A stretch of DNA of 53,983 nt from Streptacidiphilus carbonis (GTDB lineage Bacteria > Actinomycetota > Actinomycetes > Streptomycetales > Streptomycetaceae). The position numbers were made by a program, and so were the translations under genes. Where the stretch lies: assembly GCF_000787775.1 (NCBI RefSeq), contig NZ_BBPM01000011.1, positions 115,177 through 169,159 of the forward strand, read 5' to 3'. Below the pieces are notes generated by a model. The model did not search any database, was not told the DNA's origin, and saw only the letters and a program-made list of their open reading frames with translations. Shown piece after piece: positions 34,488 through 41,620 of the stretch; position 1 is the stretch's first letter; every line of letters begins with the position of its first letter.

Positions 34488-35460
34488 CCTGCTGGGGAGG
34501 GCCGACTGGCAGGTCGTCGAACTGATGCTGGGCGGCGGCTGGGCGGCCCCGCCGCTCATGGGGGCCGAGTACGGACGAGAGGCGGAGCGGGTGCGGACGG
34601 GTACCGGACTGACCGAGGTGGCGGCGCTGCGCTACCTGGAGCCGCTGCGGGCCGGCGGCTCGCTCCCCGGCGTGGTCGAGACCGACGACCTGGGCACCTA
34701 TGTGGTGAAGTTCTCCGGCGCCGCGCAGGGCCCCAAGGCCCTGGTCGCCGAGATCATCACCACCGAGCTGGCCCGCCGGCTCGGCCTTCGCGTCCCGGAG
34801 CTGGTGCTGGTCGACTTCGATCCGGCAGTGGCGGCGCACGAGCCCGACCCGGAGGTGCAGGACCTGCTGCGGGCCAGCGCCGGCCTCAACCTCGGCATGG
34901 ACTTCCTGCCGGGGGCCCGCGACTTCGCCCCCGCGGTGCGCCGCGACGTCGACGTGTCGCCCGCCGAGGCCGGACGGATCGTCTGGTTCGACGCCCTGGT
35001 GGGCAATGTCGACCGCACCGTGCACAGCCCCAATCTGATGGTGTGGCACCAGCGGCTCTGGCTGATCGACCACGGTGCGGCGCTGATCTTCCACCACCGC
35101 TGGTCGGGTGCGCCGGACGCGGTCGCCCGGACGTACCCGATGTCCGAGCACGCCCTCGGCGGCTACGCCCCGGACGTCGCCGGAGCGGACCGGGCCCTGG
35201 CACCGCGGGTCACCGTCGAACTGCTGCGCGAGGTCACCGCGCTGGTCCCGGACCGGTGGCTGGAGCCCGAGCCGGGCCTGGACTCCCCGGGGCAGCAGCG
35301 CGAGGCCTATGTCAGCCATCTCGCCGCCCGCGCGGCCCGCTCCGCCGAGTGGCTGCCGGACGGCTTCGCCACCCCGGCCGAGCTGGCCGAGCGCGAGGCC
35401 CGGCGCACCGCGGCCACCCTGGCCGGACGTCCCGCCTGGCTGCAGCACGTGCGGGGTTGA
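34480..35460 (+). CDS. HipA-like kinase family protein
   Basis: This 326-residue protein resembles the solitary HipA-type kinase family (HipA_2-like). Seen are the nucleotide-binding strand TYVVKFSGAAQGPKALVAEI (Lys as ATP contact), the catalytic loop DALVGNVDRTVHSPNLMVW and the metal-binding DHG (LWLIDHGAALIF). Classical HipA toxins phosphorylate GltX and pair with HipB. Here no HipB-type XRE gene is present; the partner in the operon is a MarR regulator, overlapped by 8 bases. Substrate and any toxin role are unknown. ATG 34480 (MVDLLGRADW) is chosen as the first family-like residue. Confidence 0.8.
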   Translation: MVDLLGRADWQVVELMLGGGWAAPPLMGAEYGREAERVRTGTGLTEVAALRYLEPLRAGGSLPGVVETDDLGTYVVKFSGAAQGPKALVAEIITTELARRLGLRVPELVLVDFDPAVAAHEPDPEVQDLLRASAGLNLGMDFLPGARDFAPAVRRDVDVSPAEAGRIVWFDALVGNVDRTVHSPNLMVWHQRLWLIDHGAALIFHHRWSGAPDAVARTYPMSEHALGGYAPDVAGADRALAPRVTVELLREVTALVPDRWLEPEPGLDSPGQQREAYVSHLAARAARSAEWLPDGFATPAELAEREARRTAATLAGRPAWLQHVRG

Positions 35461-35494
35461 CCGGGCCGGTCACCCGCGGGGTACGGTCGCCCCC

Positions 35495-36481
35495 ATGCGG
35501 ATCTGTGTGCTGGGTGCCGGAGCGGTCGGCGGCTTCATCGGAGCGAGGCTCGCCCTCGCGGGCGTGGAGACCTCGGCGGTCGCCCGCGGCGCGACCCTGG
35601 CCTCACTGCGCGAGTACGGCTGGCGGCTGGAGTCCGCGGAGACGCCCGGCGGCGCGGTGGCCGCCGCGCCGGTCCGGGCCACCGGGGACGCCGCCGAACT
35701 GGGTGTCCAGGACGTGGTGGTGCTCGCCGTCAAGGCGCACGCGGTGCCGTCCACCCTGGACAGCCTCGCCCACCTGGTCGGCCCGGAGACGGCCGTGGTC
35801 ACCGCCCTCAACGGCGTCCCCTGGTGGTTCTTCGACGGATTCGGCGGCCCCTGCGAGGGCCGGCACCTGGACACCGTCGACCCGGGCGGCCTGATCTCCG
35901 CCGCGGTACCGGTCGACCGGGTCCTGGGCTGCGTGGTGCACGTCAGCTGCAGCACCCCCGAACCGGGCCTGGTGCACCACCACAAGGGCGCCGGGCTCAT
36001 CCTCGGCGAGCCCGGCGGCGGCGGGTCCGAACGGGTGCGGGAGCTCGCCGCGGTGCTGCGCGGCGCCGGGCTGGACGCCACCGTCTCCGACGGCATCCAG
36101 CGGGACGTCTGGTTCAAGCTCTGGGGCAATATGACCATGAACCCGATCTCCGCCCTGACCGGCGCGACCGGCGACCTCATCCTCGACGACGAGCTGGTGA
36201 TGGGCTTCGCCCATGCCGCGATGCGGGAGGCCGCCGAGATCGGCGGCCGGATCGGCTGCCCGATCGACCAGCGCCCCGAGGAACGCAGCGAGGTCACCCG
36301 CAAGCTCGGTGTCGCCCGCACCTCCATGCTCCAGGACGCCGAGGCCGGACGCAGGCTCGAACTCGACGCCCTGGTCGGATCGGTGCGCGAGATCGGCGGG
36401 CTGCTGGGGGTGCCCACCCCCAGCATCGACGCCCTCCTCGGCCTCACCCGCCTCAGCGCCCGCGTGCACGGCCTGCTCTGA
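35495..36481 (+). CDS. 2-dehydropantoate 2-reductase family protein (PanE/ApbA)
   Basis: This 328-residue NADPH-dependent reductase has the Rossmann start MRICVLGAGAVGGFIGARLA. VVVLAVKAHAVPSTL follows, then TALNGVPWWFF (the N-G motif with catalytic context) and the C-terminal domain DVWFKLWGNMTMNPISALTG (Lys as proton donor). Ketopantoate reduction in pantothenate synthesis is the reference reaction, but actinobacteria hold several paralogues with other 2-keto acids as substrates. TACGGT (35482-35487) lies 7 bases before the ATG, indicating a leaderless transcript. A small hairpin follows the stop. Confidence 0.87.
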   Translation: MRICVLGAGAVGGFIGARLALAGVETSAVARGATLASLREYGWRLESAETPGGAVAAAPVRATGDAAELGVQDVVVLAVKAHAVPSTLDSLAHLVGPETAVVTALNGVPWWFFDGFGGPCEGRHLDTVDPGGLISAAVPVDRVLGCVVHVSCSTPEPGLVHHHKGAGLILGEPGGGGSERVRELAAVLRGAGLDATVSDGIQRDVWFKLWGNMTMNPISALTGATGDLILDDELVMGFAHAAMREAAEIGGRIGCPIDQRPEERSEVTRKLGVARTSMLQDAEAGRRLELDALVGSVREIGGLLGVPTPSIDALLGLTRLSARVHGLL

Positions 36482-36485
36482 CGGG

Positions 36486-36506
36486 CTGTCCTGGCCGGCA
36501 GGACAG
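36486..36506 (+). terminator. Small hairpin after the reductase gene
   Basis: CTGTCCT and AGGACAG form a 7-bp stem with a 7-base loop, 5 bases after the stop. It is a weak terminator candidate. Confidence 0.45.
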
Positions 36507-36575
36507 GGATAAGGACCGCGTTAGCACGGCGATATCCCGGGTACGCGCTGGACAGACACCAACCGGAGGTGCGAC

Positions 36576-36965
36576 ATGCTGCTGCTCGGACTACTGATCG
36601 TAGGCGCGACCATCGCCTTCACCACGGTGGTGATCGCCGACAACCTCGACGGGGGGCCGCACTACTCGGCCACCCTCTTCGGTCACCATCTCGCCACCGT
36701 CAACACCCTCGGCGCGTTCCTCGCCGGGATGGCGCTGGCCCTGGTCTTCTGCCTGGCCATGCTGATGGTCTCGGCCGGCGCCCGCCGTGAGCGCCGGCGC
36801 AACGCGGAGCTGCGGACCGCCCGCCGCGAGCGCAGGGCCGCCGCGCGGGCCGCGGACGCGGACACCGCCGCTCCCGTCGGCACCGCCACCGGCGAGGAGG
36901 ACACCGTGACCAGGCCGGTGCTCACCAAGGGCCGCCCCCGCGGTGTGCACCTCTTCGGCCACTGA
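36576..36965 (+). CDS. Small two-helix membrane protein of unknown function
   Basis: This 129-residue protein has two predicted transmembrane helices (LLLGLLIVGATIAFTTVVIA, about residues 2-21, and LGAFLAGMALALVFCLAMLMV, about 46-66). A highly basic cytoplasmic stretch (RRERRRNAELRTARRERRAA) and a short tail ending RGVHLFGH follow. GGAGG lies 7 bases before the ATG. Similar small membrane proteins are common in Streptomyces. No function can be assigned. Confidence 0.75.
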   Translation: MLLLGLLIVGATIAFTTVVIADNLDGGPHYSATLFGHHLATVNTLGAFLAGMALALVFCLAMLMVSAGARRERRRNAELRTARRERRAAARAADADTAAPVGTATGEEDTVTRPVLTKGRPRGVHLFGH

Positions 36966-36971
36966 GCCCCT

Positions 36972-36997
36972 GCCCCTGAGCCCCCGGGCTCAGGGGC
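36972..36997. terminator. Hairpin terminator after the membrane protein gene
   Basis: GCCCCTGAGCCC and GGGCTCAGGGGC form a perfect 12-bp stem with a CC loop, 6 bases beyond the stop. Confidence 0.72.
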
Positions 36998-37052
36998 CCG
37001 ATGCCCGCCCTGCGGTGCGCATGTGACCGCAGGGACGGGGTAGGCCGGGGGT

Positions 37053-37367
37053 ATGACCGAAGCACTGGTGGAGGACGACCCCGGCCGGATCCACCCGGAC
37101 GACATGGCCGCGATCCTCGCCGCCCTCGACGACATCGACGTCTCCGCGAAGCCGGTACGGACCGTCACCCCCGACAGCCCGGACGACTGGACCCTGTGCC
37201 TGCACTGGCTGCAGCAGGGGCCGGTGTCCTCCGACACCGAGGCCGCGCTCCCGGGAGTGCTCTCCCGGGTCCGCGACCACTTCACCCTCCACGGGCGCAC
37301 GCCGCCGTCCCGCATCGACCTGCACGGCCCGGACGGCGGAGAGCTGTTGACCATCGAGGCCGGGTAG
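37053..37367 (+). CDS. Small acidic hypothetical protein
   Basis: This 104-residue acidic protein has no signal peptide or membrane segment. Its helix-rich first half reads IHPDDMAAILAALDDIDV and its second half RVRDHFTLHGRTPPSRIDLH. I do not recognise the family. The ATG is preceded by TAGGCCGG-N4, an arrangement also seen before the small tandem genes at 40071-41055, which may be a leaderless -10 or a weak ribosome binding site. It is convergent with hemC, with only 21 bases between. Confidence 0.65.
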   Translation: MTEALVEDDPGRIHPDDMAAILAALDDIDVSAKPVRTVTPDSPDDWTLCLHWLQQGPVSSDTEAALPGVLSRVRDHFTLHGRTPPSRIDLHGPDGGELLTIEAG

Positions 37368-37388
37368 GCGCGACCGACTCACCCGGAG

Positions 37389-38318
37389 TCAGTGCGGAAT
37401 GGCGTTGATCACCTCATGCGCCCCCTGCCGCAACAGCGTTGCCGCAACCGACGTGCCGAGCGCCAGCGCATTGCGGTCCCACTCGTGCGCGTCCAGGGTG
37501 GTCTTCCCGTCCGGGCTGAAGACCCGGGCCCGCAGCGACAGCCGGCCGTCGTGCTCGGTGGTCGCGAAGGCGGCGATGGGGGAGTTGCAGTGGCCCTGGA
37601 GCACATGCAGCAGCATCCGCTCGGCGGTGGTCTGCCGGAAGGTCTCCGCGTCGTTGAGCGCGGTGACGGCCTCCACCACTGCCTCGTCCTCGCTGCGGCA
37701 CTGCAGGGCCAGGGTGCCCGAGCCCACCGCCGGCATCATCTGCTCGACGCTGAGGATCTCGGTGATCCGGTCCTGCGCCCCGATCCGCTCCAGCCCGGAG
37801 ACGGCCAGCATCAGCGCGTCCACGTCGCCGGCGTCCAGCTTCGCCAGCCGGCTGTTGGCGTTGCCGCGGATCGGCACCGGCTCCAGCTCCGGCCAGCGCT
37901 GCGCGAGCTGGGCCACCCGGCGGACGGACGAGGTGCCGATCCGGGTGCCGGCCGGGAGCCGGTCCAGGGTCAGCCCGCCGGGGTGGACCACGGCGTCCCG
38001 CAGGTCGTCACGCCTGAGGTAGGCGGCGAACACCGTCCCGGCCGGGACCGGTCGGTCCCCGGGCACGTCCTTGACGCAGTGCACGGCCAGGTCGACGGTC
38101 CCGGCCAGCAGCGCCTCGTCCAGCTCACGGGTGAAGGCGCCCTTGCCGCCGAGCTCCACCAGCGCGCCCGACCAGCGGTCGCCCGACGTCGTGAAGGGCA
38201 CGACCTCGGTGACGATCCCGGGGTGCGCGGCGGCCAGTTCGGCCCGTACCCGCTCCACCTGGGCCAGCGACATCGGGGAGGAACGCGCGCCGATACGGAT
38301 CAGTTGAGGGTCTGACAT
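37389..38318 (-). CDS. hemC: Hydroxymethylbilane synthase (porphobilinogen deaminase)
   Basis: This 309-residue enzyme polymerises four porphobilinogen units into hydroxymethylbilane in haem/corrin synthesis. The N-terminus [20 protein letters not shown] matches the family, HCVKDVP holds the catalytic Asp (D84), [11 protein letters not shown] and [14 protein letters not shown] follow, and the dipyrromethane-cofactor Cys is C244 ([10 protein letters not shown]). No other haem gene is near, so it is likely a second copy or a relocated one. ATG 38318 begins [10 protein letters not shown]; upstream frame extension is not family-like. Confidence 0.93.
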   Translation of the reverse strand: MSDPQLIRIGARSSPMSLAQVERVRAELAAAHPGIVTEVVPFTTSGDRWSGALVELGGKGAFTRELDEALLAGTVDLAVHCVKDVPGDRPVPAGTVFAAYLRRDDLRDAVVHPGGLTLDRLPAGTRIGTSSVRRVAQLAQRWPELEPVPIRGNANSRLAKLDAGDVDALMLAVSGLERIGAQDRITEILSVEQMMPAVGSGTLALQCRSEDEAVVEAVTALNDAETFRQTTAERMLLHVLQGHCNSPIAAFATTEHDGRLSLRARVFSPDGKTTLDAHEWDRNALALGTSVAATLLRQGAHEVINAIPH

Positions 38319-38506
38319 GGCCTCAGCGTAGGGCGTCCCCGCCCTGGACCCGACATCAGGGAGGTGGGCGGCCTGCCGTCCGCCCCGAGGGAGTAGCCTG
38401 ACTCGGTTGCGGTCCGGGAGGAGCGGCGCAGTGGGCGAGGCGTAGGCACGCAGGGGGTCCCGGTGACGAGCGCGAGATCTGCACCGTGGAGGGCTGACGC
38501 CCTGGG

Positions 38507-38800
38507 TCACATGTCGGGGCCGGTCGGTTCGTAGGTCTCGTTGAGGGCGGCCTCGTCGATGGGGTAGTACTCACCGCGGACGCCGCGGACCACATGGTGC
38601 CCGGTGTAGACGCCGATCCAGGTGGAGTGGAGTTCGTCGAAGACCTCGGCGGTGATCTTCGCGTCCCGGTTCGGGCGGGTCGGGTCGACGACCCGGAACG
38701 CGCCGCCGCAGAACTCCCGCATCTCCTCCTGGTTGACGCCGGTCCAGAGGAGCGTGCGGACGGTAACCGGACGCTTCCGGCGCATGGTCACGGACGGCAT
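38507..38800 (-). CDS. Small phage-type protein of unknown function
   Basis: This 97-residue protein begins [20 protein letters not shown] and ends [20 protein letters not shown], a pattern I associate with small actinophage/prophage proteins (a 'PV-x-V-x-A-x-x-W-T-G ... GEYYP' layout). ATG 38800 has AAAGGA upstream with a 6-base spacer. It lies at the left edge of the accessory island, beside a second minus-strand small gene. Its role is unknown; the phage association is by resemblance only. Confidence 0.7.
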   Translation of the reverse strand: MPSVTMRRKRPVTVRTLLWTGVNQEEMREFCGGAFRVVDPTRPNRDAKITAEVFDELHSTWIGVYTGHHVVRGVRGEYYPIDEAALNETYEPTGPDM

Positions 38801-38958
38801 GTCAGTTCCTTTCCACAGCAGTCTCCTTGTCGCCTGCCCCCGCAGCGGCGACCATGCGGGCGGATTGCTGCCCTGGAGCCGTATGTTGTCAGGCCGCGGG
38901 CCGCCACGACAGCGTAAGACACGTTCCACGCGCGGAGACACGGCAGATTTCTCGGTGC

Positions 38959-39291
38959 TCACACCGCCGAGGCGTCGGGCTGCTCCAGCCATTCGGTGCG
39001 GACGATGTGCCGGGTCAGCACGACCAGGCGGTAGTCGGCGAGCTGTTCCTCCCGGTGCTGCTCCAGCCGGATCTCCAGAGCGTCACGTTCGGTGCCGTAC
39101 TCGACCATCTCCCCGGGCTGCCCGTCGATGACGGCGCGCACGGCGTACTCGACCGTACCGCCGGACAACTGGGTCCGCAGCCGGTCGATCTCGGCGAGCA
39201 GGACGGCGACGTCCGCCGACTCCCAGCGGTCGGTCTCCCCGGCGGCGTGCCTGGAGCGGATGGCTTCGACGGCGGAGGACGGCCGGGTCAT
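38959..39291 (-). CDS. Small hypothetical protein, accessory island
   Basis: This 110-residue acidic, helix-rich protein begins TRPSSAVEAIRSRHAAGETD and has a middle segment DVAVLLAEIDRLRTQL with coiled-coil character. The second half (MVEYGTERDALEIRLEQHRE) reads like a small phage protein. AAGGAG lies 8 bases before the ATG, a strong ribosome binding site. It diverges from the RNA-ligase-like gene across a 156-base spacer. I do not recognise the family. Confidence 0.7.
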   Translation of the reverse strand: MTRPSSAVEAIRSRHAAGETDRWESADVAVLLAEIDRLRTQLSGGTVEYAVRAVIDGQPGEMVEYGTERDALEIRLEQHREEQLADYRLVVLTRHIVRTEWLEQPDASAV

Positions 39292-39447
39292 CGTGCGGGC
39301 TCCTTCTGGCGGCGGCGTCTACTTCTACCAGACCGGCGGGCCCGGCAGTGCCGGGGCGCCTGTGAAATCCGGGCGACGGCAGCCTCCGGACCCGCCTACG
39401 GTGGGTCAGCCCCAGTAGCCCAGCGGTTCGTTGCCCCGGAGACCCCG

Positions 39448-40023
39448 ATGCAGAAGATCCCCACCGTGTTCGTGCGTGACTTCTCCGCCCGCCCGGCATA
39501 CGTCACCGAGCAGCCCGACCCGCGCTGCCGATGGGTCCTGGACGGCGAGGGGACGCCCACGCGCAAGTACGACGGGGCCTGCACCGCGCTGGACGCGGAC
39601 GGCCGCTGGTGGGCCCGCCGCGAGGTCAAGGCGGGCGGGACCCCGCCGCCGGACTACCTGCCGCTGCACACCGACGAGGAGACCGGGAAGACGGTCGGCT
39701 GGGAGCCGATCGAGCAGTCCGGTTTCGCCAGGTGGCACGCGGAGGCCGTCGCCCACTCCGACCTCGCCCCCGGTTCCGAGGGCACCTTCGAGCTGATCGG
39801 CCCCAAGGTCAACGGCAACCCGGAGCGCAGCGAGGTCCACCGCCTGGTCGCGCACGACACGGCGGAGCGCCTCGACGTGCCGGACCGCAGCTTCGCGGGC
39901 ATCCGGGAGACCGTGCTCGCGCTGGCCGCGGCGGACGGCTGCGAGGGAATCGTCTTCCACCACTCGGACGGCCGGAAGGCCAAGATCAAGGCCCGCGACT
40001 TCGGCCCGGCCGACCCGTTCTGA
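39448..40023 (+). CDS. RNA ligase-like nucleotidyltransferase (RLIG1/DUF5565-like)
   Basis: This 191-residue protein has the motifs of covalent nucleotidyltransferases (DNA/RNA ligase superfamily). Motif I is K40-Y-D-G, whose Lys would carry AMP. R57/R58 lie in the strand WWARREVKAGG. Motif III-like EGTFELIGPKVNGNP spans about residues 111-125, motif IV is E166-GIVF, and motif V is KAKIK (177-181). The order and spacing, especially GTFELIGPK-x-x-GNP, resemble the RLIG1/C12orf29 family that joins RNA 5'-phosphate to 3'-OH ends. GGAG lies about 7 bases before the ATG. It heads a run of five small tandem genes. Activity is inferred from motifs, and a search is needed. Confidence 0.75.
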   Translation: MQKIPTVFVRDFSARPAYVTEQPDPRCRWVLDGEGTPTRKYDGACTALDADGRWWARREVKAGGTPPPDYLPLHTDEETGKTVGWEPIEQSGFARWHAEAVAHSDLAPGSEGTFELIGPKVNGNPERSEVHRLVAHDTAERLDVPDRSFAGIRETVLALAAADGCEGIVFHHSDGRKAKIKARDFGPADPF

Positions 40024-40070
40024 GCCCCGCCCGCCGTGCGCGGGCCCGGGTGCCGGGCGAGGGTGGACGC

Positions 40071-40289
40071 ATGAGCGAGACAACGGTGTTCATCGGCATG
40101 CTCGACGCGAGCCAGAGCAGTCGGCAGGTCAGCGCCTCGACCCCGGGCGGAATCCCGGCCGTCCGGGCCTGCGCCAGCCGCCGCGAGGCCGAGGAGTTCC
40201 TCGGCCAACTCGGCCTCGCAGTCGACCTGGACGACGAGGACCGGGTCAGTTGGGACGGCGACCGGGGTGTGTGGCCGGTCGGCCCGTAG
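40071..40289 (+). CDS. Tandem small protein 1 (HPGEW-family, divergent)
   Basis: This 72-residue protein is the first and most diverged of five tandem paralogues. It shares the strand TVFIGMLDASQSSRQVSAST, CAS-R (residues 34-37) followed by a helix, and DLDDEDRVSW near the end, but has VWPV in place of the HPGEW close. The start is preceded by GAGGGTGG-N4-ATG, matching the two next genes. It begins 47 bases after the RNA-ligase-like gene. Function unknown. Confidence 0.7.
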   Translation: MSETTVFIGMLDASQSSRQVSASTPGGIPAVRACASRREAEEFLGQLGLAVDLDDEDRVSWDGDRGVWPVGP

Positions 40290-40481
40290 GCCGTCCGCGC
40301 TAAGCGCGTGGTGGAACCTGCCCACCGTGGTTCAGTCGCAGCCCCCGGGGGCGCGGGGCTCTGCTTGATCAACAGCGCGCGCGACAAGCCCCTTACGGTC
40401 CGCACCCGACGATCCACCCGCGCCCCCGCCCGCGCCCCGACCCGAGGTGCGCCCCGCTGCGCCCCGGGTGAGGCTGGGCCC

Positions 40482-40712
40482 ATGAGCGAGCACCCGGAGT
40501 CCGACAAGCCCGTCTACATCGGCGCCTACGTCCCCCAGGACCGCGACCGCTACGTCCACGTCGTGCGCCCGGACGGTGACACCGTCCGGGCGCTGTGCGC
40601 GAGCCAGGACGACCTCGCGCGCTTCGTCGCGCGCGAGCGCCCCGGCACCGACCTGGACGATCCCGCACAGGTGTACTGGGTGGATCACCCGGGGGAGTGG
40701 TCCGGGCTCTGA
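40482..40712 (+). CDS. Tandem small protein 2 (HPGEW family)
   Basis: This 76-residue member has the full family layout: the strand KPVYIGAYVPQDRDRYVHVV, then CASQDDLARFV, then PGTDLDDPAQVYWVDHPGEW. It is probably a small beta-alpha-beta domain. GAGGCTGG-N4-ATG precedes it. The 192-base spacer upstream contains G/C-rich sequence but no other gene I can support. I do not recognise the family. Confidence 0.75.
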   Translation: MSEHPESDKPVYIGAYVPQDRDRYVHVVRPDGDTVRALCASQDDLARFVARERPGTDLDDPAQVYWVDHPGEWSGL

Positions 40713-40762
40713 CCCGGTCGAGCCGACGTGCGGCCCGCGCCGCTTGGGGCGAGGCTGGCGGT

Positions 40763-40987
40763 ATGGGCAGAAACGCCACCTACCCGGTCGAGATCGGCCC
40801 CCTCGTGGCCGGCGACCGGCACCGCCACGTCCGAATCGAGCGCCCCGGCTCCCCGGCCGTCTGGGAGGCCTGCGCCAGTGGGGCCGACCTGGTCGCCGCG
40901 CTGACCATGTTCCGTCCCGACCTGGACCTGACCGACCAGTCGCAGGTGCACTGGGTCGGCAGCCCGGGGGAGTGGCCGCGCGGCTGA
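40763..40987 (+). CDS. Tandem small protein 3 (HPGEW family)
   Basis: This 74-residue paralogue is closest to the next gene. Shared parts are YPVEIGPLVAGDRHRHVRIE, EACASGADLVAAL, RPDLDLTDQSQVHWV and SPGEW. GAGGCTGG-N4-ATG is repeated exactly upstream, so the duplication included the expression signal. Function unknown. Confidence 0.75.
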   Translation: MGRNATYPVEIGPLVAGDRHRHVRIERPGSPAVWEACASGADLVAALTMFRPDLDLTDQSQVHWVGSPGEWPRG

Positions 40988-41054
40988 GCACGGAGCGTCC
41001 CGGGCCCGTCCGGTTCGACATGCGACCCGGGCCGGACCGAGTCAGGGTGTAGCC

Positions 41055-41285
41055 ATGGCGATACTCAGCGTTCACCCCGTCGAGATAAGCCCGCTGGTCC
41101 CGTGGGACCGCCACCGCCACGTGCGTATGCAGCGCATCGGCGGCGGCGATCCGCTCTGGGAGGCCTGCTCCACCCAGAACGACCTGAGGGCCGCGTTGAA
41201 GCTGTTCCGGCCCGACGTGGACCTCAACGACCCGACCCAGGTGCACTGGGCCGGCGGCCACCCCGGCGAATGGCCGGAGGACTGA
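41055..41285 (+). CDS. Tandem small protein 4 (HPGEW family)
   Basis: This 76-residue paralogue resembles protein 3 over its whole length (HPVEISPLVPWDRHRHVRMQ; LWEACSTQNDLRAALKLFRP; DLNDPTQVHWAGGHPGEW). The two are the most recent duplicates of the set. The upstream signal is CAGGGTGT-N4-ATG. The next family gene begins 2 bases after its stop, so those two are one unit. Confidence 0.75.
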   Translation: MAILSVHPVEISPLVPWDRHRHVRMQRIGGGDPLWEACSTQNDLRAALKLFRPDVDLNDPTQVHWAGGHPGEWPED

Positions 41286-41287
41286 CC

Positions 41288-41566
41288 ATGACCGACGACC
41301 TGGAGGAACTGGACCCGTACCAGGACGAGGACGAGGGGGAGCACCGCGACCCCGGGACCACCGCCGTCTACGTGTTCGCCTACAGTCCCGGCGAGCGCAA
41401 TCGGCAGGTCCGCATCGTGGGCGCCGACGGCGTCGCCGTCACCCGGCCCTGTGACAGCCAGCAGCGGTTCGAGGCACTGGTCGAGATGCACCGCCCCGGC
41501 ATCGACCTGACCGACCCCGAACGCGTCTGCTGGGTGGACCACCCGGGCGAGTGGTCCGGCGTCTGA
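41288..41566 (+). CDS. Tandem small protein 5 (HPGEW family, acidic N-terminus)
   Basis: This 92-residue member has an extra acidic N-terminal tail (TDDLEELDPYQDEDEGEHRD) ahead of the family core (AVYVFAYSPGERNRQVRIVG; DLTDPERVCWVDHPGEW). The start lies 2 bases beyond the stop of the previous gene, with GGAGGA in that gene's end as ribosome binding site. The stop falls in a 15-base tandem repeat. Function unknown. Confidence 0.75.
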   Translation: MTDDLEELDPYQDEDEGEHRDPGTTAVYVFAYSPGERNRQVRIVGADGVAVTRPCDSQQRFEALVEMHRPGIDLTDPERVCWVDHPGEWSGV

Positions 41567-41609
41567 CCCGTACGGCGCCGACCCGTACGGCGCCGACCCG
41601 TACGGCGCC
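41565..41609. repeat. Three 15-base tandem repeats
   Basis: GACCCGTACGGCGCC occurs three times without interruption from 41565 to 41609, starting inside the stop codon of small protein 5 and ending 11 bases before the convergent dehydrogenase stop. Each unit contains GGCGCC, so RNA from either strand can fold. It may act as terminator or be a slippage tract. Confidence 0.85.
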
Positions 41610-41620
41610 GGGGCCCGCCG

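Noticed and set aside
38319-38506. Spacer right of hemC
   Set aside because: 188 bases with no frame, tRNA-like fold or repeat I can support.
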